A stretch of 64,000 nt of DNA from Microbacterium binotii (GCF_021398715.1 NZ_CP090347.1:2914001-2978000); one strand, 5' to 3'; shown: positions 17,851-30,361, counted from the stretch's first letter. The notes: generated by a model not told the origin, from the sequence alone. A program made the numbers and translations.

Positions 17851-19373
17851 CAGAACAGCCCCTTCGGCGCCGGCTGCGAGAGCAGCAGCCCCGGTTTGGC
17901 GACGATCGAGAGCTGACGCACCTCGTCGGCGGTCAGCTCAGGCAGGCGCTGCACGAGTCCGAGGAACCGCTCGATCTCGGTCTCCTCCAGCACGGGCTCC
18001 GCCAGCAGCCGGAACTTGCGGACGTAGTCCTCGCGGACGAAGGGCCGGGCCCCGAGCGGATGCGCGTCGGCGACGGCGATCTCCTCCTCGATGACCGACC
18101 CGTCGGTGAGGGTGATCACGACGCGCCCCCCGAATGCCTTCTCGGCGGGGTCCTCGGAGTGGTAGCGGCGGGTCCACTCGGCGTCCTCCGCCGTGGCGAC
18201 CTTGTGCCACAGCTCGACGGTGTCCGCGCGCGCCGCACGCTCGGGCGCGTAGGAGTCGACGTGATGCCAGGCGCCGTCCTGGAGCGCGACCGCGAAGATG
18301 TACGGGATCGAGTGGTCCAACGTCTCGCGGGATGCGGTCGGGTCGTACTTCTGCGGGTCGTTCGCCCCGGAGCCGATCACGTAGTGCGTGTGGTGGCTGG
18401 TGTGCAGCACGATCGAGTCGACGTTCGCGGGATCACGGAGCTCGGGCCGTTCGGTGCCGAGCTTGCGGGCCAGGTCGATCCACGCCTGGGCCTGATACTC
18501 GGCGGAGTGCTCCTTGGTGTACGAGTCCAGGATCGCCCGCTTGGGCTCGCCCGCGGAGGGAAGCGGCACGTCGTAGGAGGCGTCCTTGCCGTCGAGCAGC
18601 CAGGCGACGACGCCGTCCTCACCCTCGTAGATGGGCGAGGGCGAGGTCTCACCGCGCATCGCGCGGTCGACGGCCTCGACCGCCATCTTGCCGGCGAACG
18701 CGGGGGCGTGCGCCTTCCAGGTGGAGATCTCGCCCTTGCGGGACTGACGAGTCGCGGTGGTCGTGTGCAACGCCTGCCCGACGGCCTGGTAGATCGTCTC
18801 GGCGTCCAAGCCCAGCAGGGTGCCGATCCCGGCCGCGGCCGAGGGGCCGAGGTGCGCGACGTGGTCGATCTTGTGCTTGTGCAGGCTGATCGCCCGCACG
18901 AGGTCGATCTGGATCTCGTAGCCGGTCGCGATGCCCCGCACGAGCGCCTGCCCGTCGGCGCCGACGTGCTGCGCCACGGCGAGGATCGGCGGGATGTTGT
19001 CGCCCGGGTGCGAGTAGTCCGCCGCGAGGAAGGTGTCGTGGTAGTCGAGCTCGCGCACGGCGACGCCGTTGGCCCACGCCGCCCACTCGGGCGAGGTGCG
19101 GCGCTCGAGCGCGCATCCGAAGACCGTCGCGCCGGCGCCGCCGACCGAGACCGCGTGATCGAGCGCCTGCTGACGCGCGGCGACGACGGGACGGCGGGTG
19201 AGGGATGCGGCGGCGACCGCCGCGTTGTCGATGAGCCGGTTGACGATCATGTCGACGACGTCCGCGTCGACCGCCACGGGGTCGGTGGCGACCTCGGCGA
19301 TGTGCCAGGCCAGCTGGCCTTCGCGGGTGAGCTTCTCTTCGCTCGTGTGGACACGGAGGTGGTGCGTGATCAT
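17850..19373 (-). CDS. prpD: 2-methylcitrate dehydratase
   Basis: A 507-residue MmgE/PrpD-family dehydratase that removes water from 2-methylcitrate to give 2-methylaconitate. The N-terminal helical domain carries the [16 protein letters not shown] and [11 protein letters not shown] segments conserved in the family; the C-terminal domain contains the YKRDP-type equivalent around the [12 protein letters not shown] region. The start ATG overlaps the GntR stop (ATGA), so regulator and enzyme are one transcription unit. No aconitase-type AcnD/PrpF pair is present, which fits the iron-sulphur-independent PrpD route. Confidence 0.94.
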   Translation of the reverse strand: MITHHLRVHTSEEKLTREGQLAWHIAEVATDPVAVDADVVDMIVNRLIDNAAVAAASLTRRPVVAARQQALDHAVSVGGAGATVFGCALERRTSPEWAAWANGVAVRELDYHDTFLAADYSHPGDNIPPILAVAQHVGADGQALVRGIATGYEIQIDLVRAISLHKHKIDHVAHLGPSAAAGIGTLLGLDAETIYQAVGQALHTTTATRQSRKGEISTWKAHAPAFAGKMAVEAVDRAMRGETSPSPIYEGEDGVVAWLLDGKDASYDVPLPSAGEPKRAILDSYTKEHSAEYQAQAWIDLARKLGTERPELRDPANVDSIVLHTSHHTHYVIGSGANDPQKYDPTASRETLDHSIPYIFAVALQDGAWHHVDSYAPERAARADTVELWHKVATAEDAEWTRRYHSEDPAEKAFGGRVVITLTDGSVIEEEIAVADAHPLGARPFVREDYVRKFRLLAEPVLEETEIERFLGLVQRLPELTADEVRQLSIVAKPGLLLSQPAPKGLF

Positions 19374-20050
19374 GCTGCTCCCGGGGTGGATCGTGCGACG
19401 CGGGGGACGTCGGATGCGTCGGCGAGCGACGCGAGGATGGCGGTCAGGGCGTGGTGCAGGTGCACGTGGGTGGCGTGGGCGGCGAGCTCCGCGTCGCCGT
19501 CGGCGATCGCGCGCGCGATGAGGCGGTGCTCGGCGGCGGAGGCGGCGAGACGTGCGGGGTTGTCGCGCGCGAGGCGGCGCACACGGACCAGGTGGGTGCG
19601 CACGGTTCGCAGAGCGGCGATCAGATACTCGTTGCCGACGGCCGCATCCAGCGCTTGATCGAACTGCGCGATCGTCGCGTAGTAGGCGTCGGCATCCGCC
19701 TGCGGATCCTCGGCCGCCCAGCGCTCGGCGAGCGCGGCGAACGGCTCACCCGGAGCCCCGTCCGACACGCGTTCCGCCGCGATGCGAGCGGCGGACTCCT
19801 CGAGCGCCCGGCGCACGGCGAAGAGGGCGCGGATGTCGTCGGCGTCGATGTCGGTCACGACGGTGACCCGCGGCGAGGCCTGAGCGACGAGGCCGTCGGC
19901 GGCGAGGCGCCCGATGGCCTCTCGCAGCGGCGTGCGGCTCACGCCGAGCCGGCGCGCCTGCTCCACCTCGGCGAGCACCGTTCCCGGCGCCAGCTCACCG
20001 GACTGGATCTGCTCGAGAAGGGTGCGGTACGCACGGTCGCTCGCCCGCAT
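19370..20050 (-). CDS. GntR-family (FadR/FCD type) regulator, probable propionate regulator
   Basis: A 226-residue transcription factor. The N-terminal winged helix-turn-helix has the family signature [20 protein letters not shown], followed by an all-helical FCD ligand-binding domain (about residues 75-215) with acids and histidines suited to bind a metal and an organic acid. The ATG at 20050 follows GAGGAGG. Its stop overlaps the prpD start, and two GTATAC/GTATGCAT-like sites lie upstream, which suggests autoregulation of the whole prp operon. The effector (methylcitrate or propionyl-CoA-derived) is inferred from context only. Confidence 0.88.
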   Translation of the reverse strand: MRASDRAYRTLLEQIQSGELAPGTVLAEVEQARRLGVSRTPLREAIGRLAADGLVAQASPRVTVVTDIDADDIRALFAVRRALEESAARIAAERVSDGAPGEPFAALAERWAAEDPQADADAYYATIAQFDQALDAAVGNEYLIAALRTVRTHLVRVRRLARDNPARLAASAAEHRLIARAIADGDAELAAHATHVHLHHALTAILASLADASDVPRVARSTPGAA

Positions 20051-20087
20051 CCCGCCTCCTCTGCCGTCATCCGATGAACTCGCACAG

Positions 20088-20149
20088 TGTATGCATAAAC
20101 CACCGCACGACGCCACTCAGTGACACTTTGAGCACTTTGGGTATACACA
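20088..20149 (-). promoter_or_regulatory. Putative operator pair upstream of the prp operon
   Basis: TGTATGCATA (20088-20097) and GTATACACA (20141-20149) lie about 50 bp apart just upstream of the GntR gene. FCD-type GntR regulators commonly bind GTATAC-containing palindromes. On the minus strand TACACT overlaps the first site and could be the -10 box. Binding is inferred. Confidence 0.4.
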
Positions 20150-20164
20150 ATGCGTCGGGATCGT

Positions 20165-20629
20165 TCAGTCATCCAGGTGCGGCGCGAGGGCGTCGAGCAC
20201 AGGGCGCTGCGCCGCCACCAGAAGGTCGCGCGCGTCGTCGATCCGCACCCATTCGGCACGATCCACCTCGGGGAACGACTCCATGCGCCCCGAATGAGGC
20301 GGCCACTCGAGCGAGAACTCGCCGAACCGCATCCCGACCAGGGCGAAACCGTCGGCGTCGAGCGCGAAAACCCGGAGGCGCTTGCCCGACGCGTAGCGGA
20401 ACTCGCCGAGCTCCACACGTTCCCCGGCGGGCGGGGTCAGTCCCAGTTCCTCCTGGAACTCCCGCTCCGCGGCGGCGAGGGGGTCTTCGGATGCGGGGTC
20501 GTACTCCCCCTTGGGGATCGACCACGCCCCTGCCTGCTTGCGCTGCCAGAAGGGTCCGCCCATGTGCGCGATCAGGACCTCGGCGGTATCGGGCCGGAAG
20601 AGGAGGAGCCCCGCGCTGTACGCGGTCAT
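20165..20629 (-). CDS. NUDIX hydrolase
   Basis: A 154-residue single-domain NUDIX pyrophosphatase. The box spans GEYDPASEDPLAAAEREF plus QEELGL, and the Glu residues that bind the metal (REFQEE) are intact. The spacing between the first Gly and the next Glu is one residue longer than the consensus, as in some members of this family. The N-terminal AGLLLFRP strand and a WSIPKG lead-in are typical. It is a monocistronic cytoplasmic enzyme cleaving a nucleoside diphosphate derivative; substrate unknown. Confidence 0.9.
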   Translation of the reverse strand: MTAYSAGLLLFRPDTAEVLIAHMGGPFWQRKQAGAWSIPKGEYDPASEDPLAAAEREFQEELGLTPPAGERVELGEFRYASGKRLRVFALDADGFALVGMRFGEFSLEWPPHSGRMESFPEVDRAEWVRIDDARDLLVAAQRPVLDALAPHLDD

Positions 20630-20703
20630 CGCCGCATCCCGTCGCTTCTTCGCCGCACCCGTCCACGCTAGCCGGGTCTGAGACGGTGAGGGTCGCCCGG
20701 GCC

Positions 20704-22662
20704 CTATCGTCGTCGCTCGAAGGCGGCGCGAAGGCTCCGCAGCAGCAGGAGCAGCCCACCGAGGCCGACCACCGCACCGAGGAAGGGGAACAGCGGTACC
20801 TGCGCGGTGAGGTGCGGCCCCGCGTCCGAGACACCCAGCAGGACGGCGGAGATCACGAGGGCGATGCCGACGAGCGTGGTCGTGAAGCGCGAGAAAAGCT
20901 GCTCCACGAACCCGCGACCGGTCGCGTCGTCGAAGCTGCGCAGGCGCACGGAGAACGTGCCGTCCTCGAGCTGCTGACTGAGAGTGGAGAGCGTCCGCGG
21001 CAGTCGCCGCAGCTGCTCGCCCACGATCGCCGCCTGCGTCTGCGCCGTGAGCGCGAACCCCTTCGGCGACGTCAGCGCGCGCGTGAAGGCGGGCGCCTGC
21101 GACAGCGCGCGGCCGACCATGTCGTAGTCGTGGCGCAGGCGCCGCAGCGAGCCCTCGAGCGAGGCCAACGTGCGAAAGACCAGCAGGAGCGAAGGGGGAA
21201 GGGCGAGGCGATGATGGCGCATGACGTCCACGAGGGCCGCGAAGACGTTCTGGTCGACGCCCGCGTTGTGCATGCGGGTGAGGATGACGCCGATGTCGTG
21301 CTGCAGCGCGACCTGATCGAAGGTGTCGGTGTCGGGCGGGGTCACGAGCATGAGCACGATGTCCGTCGCGGCGACGTCGTCCTCATTGGCGATCGCCACG
21401 AGAAGCGGCAGCAACAGCCGACGCATGCTCTTCTCGAGCACGCCTACCGAGCCGAAGTCGATGAGGGTCACGGTACCGTCGGCCGCGAGCATGAGGTTGC
21501 CCGGATGCAGATCGGCGTGGAACACGCCCCGCACGGCGATCTGCTCGAACACCGCGTCGACGACGGCGTCGGCGATCCTGGTCGCCGTATCCGGGTCGAG
21601 CGTCGACGCGTCGACGTGGCCGAACGGGATGCCCTCGGCGCGCTCCTGCACGAGCATCTGCGCGGTCGTGTACTGCGCGAAGACCTTCGGCACGGCGAGC
21701 GGCGTGAGCTTCGAGCGAGCCGCCGCGCCTCGCAGCATCTCGGTGTTGGCCGCCTCGATGCGGTAGTCCAGTTCTTCCCGCAGCGATCTGGCGAACTCCG
21801 CGGCCAGCGCCGTCACGCCGTAGTCTCGCGCCCACGTGGTGTGGCGCTCCGCATCCGCGGCCAATCGTTCGACGATGTCGAGGTCGGTCGCAACCTGCGC
21901 GCGTGCGCTCGGTCGCTGGATCTTGATCACGACCTCCTCGCCGTCCTGAAGCGTGGCCGCGTGCACCTGCGCGACGGATGCGGCCGCCAGCGGCGTCTCG
22001 TCGACGCGGGCGAAGACCTCCTGGAGGGGGCGACCGAGCTGGGCCTCGATCGCGTGACGCGCTTCGCTCCAGGGGATCGGCACGGTCTCCATCTGCAGCG
22101 TCGACAGAGCGTTCGTGAACTCCGGCGGCAACACGTCGTCGCGCGCGGAGAGCACCTGGCCGATCTTGATGAAGGTGACGCCGGCGTCGTTCAGCGCGGC
22201 GACGATCGCGGCGGGCAGCTCTTCGCGATCGGGCCGATGCCGGCCGCGGTAGACGCCGAGCCCGTGCCGTGAGGCGATGGAGATGATCTCGGCGTAGCGG
22301 CGGGCGCGATCACGGCGTCGGAACAGCTCGCGCACGACGACGACCGGATTGCGCATCGGTCTGGTCGGCCAGAGGAACTCCAGGGCGACGATCGCGATCA
22401 CGTCGACCGCGAAGAGCCACCCGATCGTGAGCAGCAGAAACAGCGCGCCGATCGCGTCGTCGACGGCGAGGACGTCGCCGTCGACGACTCCGGCCTGCTG
22501 CAGCGCCCACAGCGCGAGAGGCGATCCCGCCACCACGACGAGCGCTCCGGTCACGAACGGACGGATCCACCCGATCGGCATCCCCAGGAGCCGGCGCGCG
22601 ACCCACGCCGCGACGCCCGCGAACACGAGGACGAACAGAATCACCCACACGATCTGCGGCAT
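20704..22662 (-). CDS. ABC1/UbiB-like atypical protein kinase (AarF family)
   Basis: A 652-residue membrane-associated UbiB-family protein, linked in other bacteria to isoprenoid quinone biosynthesis or lipid homeostasis. The ATG is preceded by GGGGAGGG. There are two or three N-terminal helices (residues 1-85), then the kinase-like domain with the KxGQ motif in KIGQVLSARDD, the lysine strand EVVIKIQRP, the catalytic-loop segment HADLHPGNLML and the metal-binding LIDFGSVG. Two C-terminal transmembrane helices end the protein. No ubi/men genes adjoin it, so the client pathway is uncertain. Confidence 0.9.
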   Translation of the reverse strand: MPQIVWVILFVLVFAGVAAWVARRLLGMPIGWIRPFVTGALVVVAGSPLALWALQQAGVVDGDVLAVDDAIGALFLLLTIGWLFAVDVIAIVALEFLWPTRPMRNPVVVVRELFRRRDRARRYAEIISIASRHGLGVYRGRHRPDREELPAAIVAALNDAGVTFIKIGQVLSARDDVLPPEFTNALSTLQMETVPIPWSEARHAIEAQLGRPLQEVFARVDETPLAAASVAQVHAATLQDGEEVVIKIQRPSARAQVATDLDIVERLAADAERHTTWARDYGVTALAAEFARSLREELDYRIEAANTEMLRGAAARSKLTPLAVPKVFAQYTTAQMLVQERAEGIPFGHVDASTLDPDTATRIADAVVDAVFEQIAVRGVFHADLHPGNLMLAADGTVTLIDFGSVGVLEKSMRRLLLPLLVAIANEDDVAATDIVLMLVTPPDTDTFDQVALQHDIGVILTRMHNAGVDQNVFAALVDVMRHHRLALPPSLLLVFRTLASLEGSLRRLRHDYDMVGRALSQAPAFTRALTSPKGFALTAQTQAAIVGEQLRRLPRTLSTLSQQLEDGTFSVRLRSFDDATGRGFVEQLFSRFTTTLVGIALVISAVLLGVSDAGPHLTAQVPLFPFLGAVVGLGGLLLLLRSLRAAFERRR

Positions 22663-22727
22663 CGCACCCTCCCCTGTGCGACGACGCTACCGCGTCGGGG
22701 ACCAGACCGGGGGTGATCCGCGGCGGA

Positions 22728-23981
22728 TCAGTCGACCGGGGTCGCCGCGGCGACCGCCTGGTCCTCCTCGGTCGCGACGAGCTGCCCGCACGCCCCGTCG
22801 ATCTCCTTGCCGCGGGTGTCGCGGAGCGTCGTCGGGATGCCGGCATCGTTCAGACGCCGCACGAACTCGTTCTGCACGGGGCGCTCGGACGAGGTCCACA
22901 CCGAGCCGGGCGTCGGGTTCAGCGGGATCGGGTTCACGTGGACCCAGCCGCGACCGCGCGCGTTGAGCTTCTCGGCCAGCAGATCCGCGCGCCAGGCGTG
23001 GTCGTTCATGTCCTTGATCAGCGCGTACTCGATCGACACGCGCCGACCCGTCTTCTCGAAGTAGCCGCGCGCGGCGTCGAGCACCTCGTCGACCTTCCAG
23101 CGGGAGTTCACGGGGATGAGCTCGTCGCGCAGCTGGTCGTCGGGCGCGTGCAGCGACAGGGCGAAGGTCACCGGGATGTCCTCGTCCGCGAGCTTGCGGA
23201 TGGCGGGAGCGAGCCCCACGGTGGAGACCGTGATGCCGCGTGCGCTCATGCCCAGACCGTGCTTCTTGTCGGTCATCACACGCACCGCGTGCATGACGCG
23301 GGCGTAGTTCGCCAACGGCTCCCCCATGCCCATGAACACGATGTTGGTGACGCGCTCGTCCGGGTGCTCGGCGGGTCCGAGGCCGCCCTCGCGGATCAGC
23401 CGGTTGGCGCGGACGATCTGCTCGACGATCTCCGCGGCGCTCATGTTGCGGGTCAGGCCCGCTTGGCCCGTCGCGCAGAAGGGGCAGTTCATGCCGCATC
23501 CGGCCTGCGACGAGACGCAGAGCGTGATGCGACCGGGATAGCGCATCAGCACGGACTCGACGAGGGCGCCGTCGTGCAGCTTCCAGAGGAACTTGATCGT
23601 GTCGCCGCGGTCGGTCTCGAGCCGGCGCACCTCGGTCAGAAGCGGCGGCAGGAGGCCCGCCACGAGCTCCTCGCGACCGGATGCGGGAAGGTCCGTCATG
23701 AGCGCGTGGTCGCTCGTGTAATGCGTGAAGTAGTGCTTCTCGAGCTGCGCCGCACGGAACTTCGGGAACCCGAGTTCGACGAGCTTCTCGGCGCGCTGCT
23801 CGTGCGTGAGGTCGGCCAGGTGCACGGGCGGCTTGCCGCGCTTGGGGCTGGCGAACTGCAGGAGCGGCCGGCCGCTCTCGTCCTTCTGCTGCGACCAGCC
23901 TTCGGTGCGGGGGCGCACCTGGCGCACGGCGGATGCGGCGTCGCGGGCCGCGGCCTGGCGGATGGGGGGCTGGTCGGTCAT
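22728..23981 (-). CDS. rlmN: 23S rRNA (adenine-2503-C2)-methyltransferase, radical SAM
   Basis: A 417-residue enzyme that methylates A2503 of 23S rRNA and A37 of some tRNAs. The radical SAM motif CGMNCPFC (CxxxCxxC) is intact, followed by GMGEPLANY for SAM binding. The C-terminal CGQL contains the resolving Cys. The ATG at 23981 is 7 nt from a TAGCCT box, suggesting a leaderless message; an upstream in-frame extension is unsupported. Divergent from the bglG-type antiterminator. Confidence 0.95.
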   Translation of the reverse strand: MTDQPPIRQAAARDAASAVRQVRPRTEGWSQQKDESGRPLLQFASPKRGKPPVHLADLTHEQRAEKLVELGFPKFRAAQLEKHYFTHYTSDHALMTDLPASGREELVAGLLPPLLTEVRRLETDRGDTIKFLWKLHDGALVESVLMRYPGRITLCVSSQAGCGMNCPFCATGQAGLTRNMSAAEIVEQIVRANRLIREGGLGPAEHPDERVTNIVFMGMGEPLANYARVMHAVRVMTDKKHGLGMSARGITVSTVGLAPAIRKLADEDIPVTFALSLHAPDDQLRDELIPVNSRWKVDEVLDAARGYFEKTGRRVSIEYALIKDMNDHAWRADLLAEKLNARGRGWVHVNPIPLNPTPGSVWTSSERPVQNEFVRRLNDAGIPTTLRDTRGKEIDGACGQLVATEEDQAVAAATPVD

Positions 23982-23988
23982 GCATTCC

Positions 23989-23994
23989 AGGCTA
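23989..23994 (-). promoter_or_regulatory. -10 box of rlmN, leaderless arrangement
   Basis: TAGCCT on the minus strand ends 7 nt before the ATG at 23981, with no Shine-Dalgarno sequence. Confidence 0.45.
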
Positions 23995-24042
23995 CCGGTG
24001 CACGGCTGCCAGGGCCCTGGGCGGGACAGCCCCGACGAACCG

Positions 24043-24116
24043 CGCCGAACGAGCACCCATTGAGCGAGCGAGTATCCGATCGGGTGCTCACTCGACGAAC
24101 GGATGCTCGCTCGGCG
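24043..24116. repeat. Palindromic element C, copy 1 (74 nt)
   Basis: An outer inverted repeat (24043-24057 with 24102-24116) encloses an inner imperfect one around CGAGCGAGTATCCG. The mismatches are mostly transitions. A second copy of the same 74-nt length lies at 46795-46868, and the last 32 bases of the two copies differ at only two positions. This copy is in a divergent promoter region. Confidence 0.72.
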
Positions 24117-24156
24117 AACGGCCCTGGGCGGGGGCGCCGGGCATCGGTCGCCCCGT

Positions 24157-24162
24157 TAGGAT
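24157..24162 (+). promoter_or_regulatory. -10 box of the antiterminator gene, leaderless arrangement
   Basis: TAGGAT is followed by 6 nt and the ATG at 24169; no Shine-Dalgarno sequence is seen. Confidence 0.5.
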
Positions 24163-24168
24163 GCACGC

Positions 24169-25098
24169 ATGCCCTCACCCGAAGGGCGCGACGGCGCGCG
24201 CGAGAACCACGTCGTCGCGCACAAGGTCCTCAACAACAACGTCGTCATCTCCATCGACGAGCACGGCCGCGAGCGCGTGCTCATGGGGCGCGGCCTGGGC
24301 TTCCAGCTGAAGCCCGAGGACCGGCTGGACCCGGCGAAGGTCGAGAAGACGTTCGTCCTCGACTCCGGCGCCGAGGGCGAGCGGGAGCGGCAGCTGCTCA
24401 CGGATGTGCCGTACCCGGTCATCGAGGCGGTCACCGGCGCGGTCGACCTCGCCGAACGCGAACTCGGACACCACCTCGGTCGGCGCCTCGTCATCCCGGT
24501 GATCGACCACATCCAGTACGTGCTCGAGCGCCTCGACCAGGGCGTGCGCATCCCCGCGACCCATATGCCCGAGCTGCGGGTGCTGCATCCGCACGAGTTC
24601 CGCGCCGCCGAGCACATGGCCACCCACATCGGCACCGCGCTCGAGCGCGAGCTTCCGCCCGAGGAAGCCGTCTTCCTGACGATGCACCTGCTCAACGCCA
24701 CCCGTGACGAGCCGAACGGGACGGCAGCGCTGCTGTTCCGGCGGGTACAGCACGTGGCGACGACGGTCGAGACGGGGCTCGGGGTGACCCTGGACGTCGA
24801 GAGTCCTGACTACGCGCGCTTCATCCTCCACGTGCAGTTCCTGCTGCAGCGGCTGGTCTCCAAGACCATGCTGCGATCGAGCGACACGTCGTTCTTCGAG
24901 TTCGCCAAGCACAGTTATCCGCGCTCCTACGCGATCGCCGAGCAGGTGAAGGCCTATGTGCGCGCGGCGACAGGCTCCGACCTCACCGACGAAGAGCTGC
25001 TGTACCTCATCGTGCATGTCGAGCGACTGGCCTCGCAGGTCGGGGCCAAGACCGACCCGGGCGACGGTGGCGGCGGCATCGAAGAGGTGCTACGGTAA
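24169..25098 (+). CDS. BglG/LicT-family transcription antiterminator (CAT-PRD1-PRD2)
   Basis: A 309-residue RNA-binding regulator. Its N-terminal co-antiterminator domain (about 15-70) has the VLNNNVVI strand and the MGRGLGFQ loop. PRD1 (about 80-185) and PRD2 (about 190-295) follow, carrying histidines in GHHLGRR, VIDHIQY, HLLNATRD, FAKHSYPRSY and IVHVERL that PTS proteins phosphorylate in this family. A RAT site and terminator lie 34-110 nt after its stop, directly upstream of the PTS gene. The expected behaviour is that, with substrate, unphosphorylated EIIB lets the protein bind RAT and the terminator does not form. Confidence 0.94.
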   Translation: MPSPEGRDGARENHVVAHKVLNNNVVISIDEHGRERVLMGRGLGFQLKPEDRLDPAKVEKTFVLDSGAEGERERQLLTDVPYPVIEAVTGAVDLAERELGHHLGRRLVIPVIDHIQYVLERLDQGVRIPATHMPELRVLHPHEFRAAEHMATHIGTALERELPPEEAVFLTMHLLNATRDEPNGTAALLFRRVQHVATTVETGLGVTLDVESPDYARFILHVQFLLQRLVSKTMLRSSDTSFFEFAKHSYPRSYAIAEQVKAYVRAATGSDLTDEELLYLIVHVERLASQVGAKTDPGDGGGGIEEVLR

Positions 25099-25102
25099 CT
25101 CG

Positions 25103-25124
25103 CGCAGGGCGGAGATGCCCTGCG
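25103..25124 (+). promoter_or_regulatory. Short hairpin between the antiterminator gene and RAT
   Basis: Perfect 8-bp arms CGCAGGGC (25103-25110) and GCCCTGCG (25117-25124) with a 6-nt loop. There is no U-tract, so it may be a stabiliser or pausing site rather than a terminator. Confidence 0.45.
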
Positions 25125-25131
25125 ACGCGAC

Positions 25132-25160
25132 GGATTGTTACTGCGGCAGCAGGCAAAACC
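25132..25160 (+). promoter_or_regulatory. Ribonucleic antiterminator (RAT) site
   Basis: Begins GGATTGTTACTGC and ends AGGCAAAACC, very close to the LicT/SacY-class RAT as known from Bacillus and E. coli bgl. It overlaps the left arm of the terminator at 25155, so the two structures are mutually exclusive. This ties the antiterminator upstream to the PTS genes downstream. Confidence 0.92.
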
Positions 25161-25207
25161 TGAACTCACATCGTCTTGATCGACGGTGAACGAGTTCAGG
25201 TTTTTTT
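25155..25207 (+). terminator. RAT-controlled intrinsic terminator upstream of the PTS gene
   Basis: A 13-bp stem (AAAACCTGAACTC, 25155-25167, with 25192-25204) is extended by an inner near-perfect 7-bp stem and followed by a run of seven T (25201-25207). It is a rare U-tract intrinsic terminator in this window and is the target of antitermination. Confidence 0.92.
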
Positions 25208-25284
25208 GTTGCCCGGAAACGGCCCGACCCGGCGCGTCACCCACGCGAGTGCCGCGCTGATGCGGCGGAAAGAGGGAGTCCGAG

Positions 25285-28630
<3,346 letters not shown>

Positions 28631-28640
28631 CGCCGCCCGC

Positions 28641-28688
28641 CGCGTGTGCCCACGATCGTCCCTCGCGGACGTGTCGTGGGCACACGCG
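28641..28688 (+). terminator. Palindromic element E after the glucosidase gene
   Basis: Perfect 15-bp outer arms (28641-28655 with 28674-28688, core GTGTGCCCACGA) and a 5-bp inner stem (28657-28661 with 28667-28671), starting 10 nt after the stop. It is probably the operon terminator, without a U-tract. Confidence 0.65.
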
Positions 28689-28753
28689 TGTGCCGTCCTG
28701 CCCGACCCCACCCCGACGCACCTCTCAGGCGGCACCGGGGAGAATGGATCATC

Positions 28754-29590
28754 GTGACCCCTCCCCGCATCGCATTCCTCGACGTCGACGGCACGATCCT
28801 CGATCACGGCACCACGATCGCGCCCTCCACGGTGACCGCGATCCGCACCGCCCGCGAGCGCGGCGCCCTCGTCTACCTCAGCACCGGACGCTCGGCCGGC
28901 GACATCCACCCCGCGGTGCGTGAGATCGGCTTCGACGGCGCGATCACCAACGGCGGCGCATATGCGATCGCGGGCGGCGAGGAGATCGTCGCCGATCCGA
29001 TGCCGGCGGATGCGGTCGACCGCCTCGAGCGGTTCTTCCGCTCCCACGACATCCACTACTTCCTCCAGACCGAGGAGGCCGTGTACGCATCCGCCGAGGT
29101 GCAGGCCGCCGTCGCCGCGATGCTCTCCTCGTTGCGCCCCCGGCCCGCCGGCGCCGGGCCGCAGACGGCACCGCAGGGCGCACCGCGCTTCCGGGATCTG
29201 GCCACGATCGATCGCACCCGCGTCGCCAAGGCGGTCTTCCTCAGCGACTCGACGGATGCGGTCTCTCGCGCACAGTCCGAACTGGGCGACCGCTTCCACG
29301 TCGTGCCGGGCAGCATCCCGCTTCCGGGTGGAACCAACGGCGAGATCGGCATGCAGGGCGTCACGAAGGGGTCGGCGATCACCGCGGTGCTCGACCACCT
29401 CGGCATCGACGCCGCCGACGCGATCGGCATCGGCGACAGCTGGAACGACGTCGAGATGTTCCAGGTGTGCGGCACGGGCATCGCGATGGGCAACGCCGCG
29501 CAGGAGCTGAAGGACCTCGCCGACGAGGTCACGACCGCGGTACTCGACGACGGCATCCGCAACGCCTTCGCTCGCCACGGCCTCATCTGA
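28754..29590 (+). CDS. HAD-superfamily hydrolase, Cof/IIB type
   Basis: A 278-residue phosphatase of the Cof-like HAD subfamily. Motif I FLDVDGTILD holds the nucleophile Asp at about residue 10; motif II YLSTGRS; motif III lysine around TKGSAI; motif IV IGIGDSWNDVEMF with the Mg-binding Asp. The cap domain spans about residues 85-190. The GTG at 28754 is the only sensible start. It is downstream of the beta-glucoside operon on the same strand but separated by a hairpin, so a role in dephosphorylating a sugar phosphate is possible but unproven. Confidence 0.9.
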   Translation: MTPPRIAFLDVDGTILDHGTTIAPSTVTAIRTARERGALVYLSTGRSAGDIHPAVREIGFDGAITNGGAYAIAGGEEIVADPMPADAVDRLERFFRSHDIHYFLQTEEAVYASAEVQAAVAAMLSSLRPRPAGAGPQTAPQGAPRFRDLATIDRTRVAKAVFLSDSTDAVSRAQSELGDRFHVVPGSIPLPGGTNGEIGMQGVTKGSAITAVLDHLGIDAADAIGIGDSWNDVEMFQVCGTGIAMGNAAQELKDLADEVTTAVLDDGIRNAFARHGLI

Positions 29591-29732
29591 CCCCGGGGGC
29601 TCCCTCTCCCCTTTGTCCGAGTTGCGTCGCCGTTGCGCAGATGCAGCTGTCATTGACTGGCGCGGTTGCGCAGAAGTGTGGCGGCACGTGGATGCCGCAG
29701 ACGGATGTGGCGGGTCTTGCGAGGATGGGAGC

Positions 29733-30266
29733 ATGCGACACGGACGGGTGCACATCCTCGGAGCGAGCGGCAGCGGCACCACGACGCTCGGCGCCGCCCT
29801 CGCCTCAGCGTGGAGCGTGCCGCACGCGGATGCCGACGACTACTTCTGGCTACCGACCGACCCGCCTTTCACCGCGAAGCGCGCGGATGCCGATCGGGTG
29901 GCGCTCATGCGGACGGTCTTCGTGCCCCGTCCGGCATGGGTGCTCTCCGGCTCGATGATGGGCTGGGGTGACAGCATCGCCGCGGAGTGCGACGCCGTCG
30001 TCTTCGTCACGCTCGATCCGGTCGAACGGATGCGGCGGCTCCAGGCACGGGAGCGACTCCGGAGGCAGGGAGGCCCGCTCGACGACGCGGCATGGGACGC
30101 GTTCCGGGACTGGGCGCAGAGCTACGACGATCCGGAGTTCGACGGGCGGAGCCGGACCACCCACGAAGCGTGGCTCGCCACGCTCGGCAAACCGGTCCTC
30201 CGGCTCGACGGCGTGCACCCGACGGCGGACCTGCTCGAGACCGTCCTCCGTTGGGAACCGGCGTAG
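29733..30266 (+). CDS. P-loop NTPase, adenylate kinase-like
   Basis: A 177-residue small P-loop protein. Walker A is GASGSGTTTL at residues 10-19, which is unusual in having Thr where Lys is expected after GSG. A DADDYFW segment follows (the substrate-binding acid in shikimate/adenylate-type kinases), then a strand ending FVTLDP and a LID-like Arg-rich stretch RMRRLQARERLRR. GAGGAT plus 6 nt precedes the ATG, so it may be leaderless. Because the P-loop lysine is replaced (GSGTTT instead of GSGKTT), phosphotransfer activity is uncertain. Confidence 0.75.
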   Translation: MRHGRVHILGASGSGTTTLGAALASAWSVPHADADDYFWLPTDPPFTAKRADADRVALMRTVFVPRPAWVLSGSMMGWGDSIAAECDAVVFVTLDPVERMRRLQARERLRRQGGPLDDAAWDAFRDWAQSYDDPEFDGRSRTTHEAWLATLGKPVLRLDGVHPTADLLETVLRWEPA

Positions 30267-30290
30267 CCCGCATCCACGGAGCCTCCCGAC

Positions 30291-30361
30291 CGCGAGACTG
30301 CATCTTCCCCACGAGATCATGGGTAAATCCCGTGATCTCGTGCACGAGATGCAGTCTCGCG
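30291..30361. repeat. Palindromic element A, copy 2 (71 nt)
   Basis: Outer 13-bp arms 30291-30303 and 30349-30361 are identical in sequence to those of copy 1. The inner arms 30310-30323 and 30329-30342 pair over 14 bp with one T-G mismatch around a 5-nt loop. It again lies between the 3' ends of convergent genes. Confidence 0.82.

Noticed and set aside
25103..25124. Hairpin as the terminator of the antiterminator gene
   Set aside because: No U-tract, and the transcript must continue through RAT for the regulatory switch to make sense.
28754..28756. HAD gene as leaderless from GAGAAT
   Set aside because: The spacing of 8 nt and the poor first base make it weaker than the other cases, and GGGGAG could act as a distant RBS, so it was not listed as a promoter.
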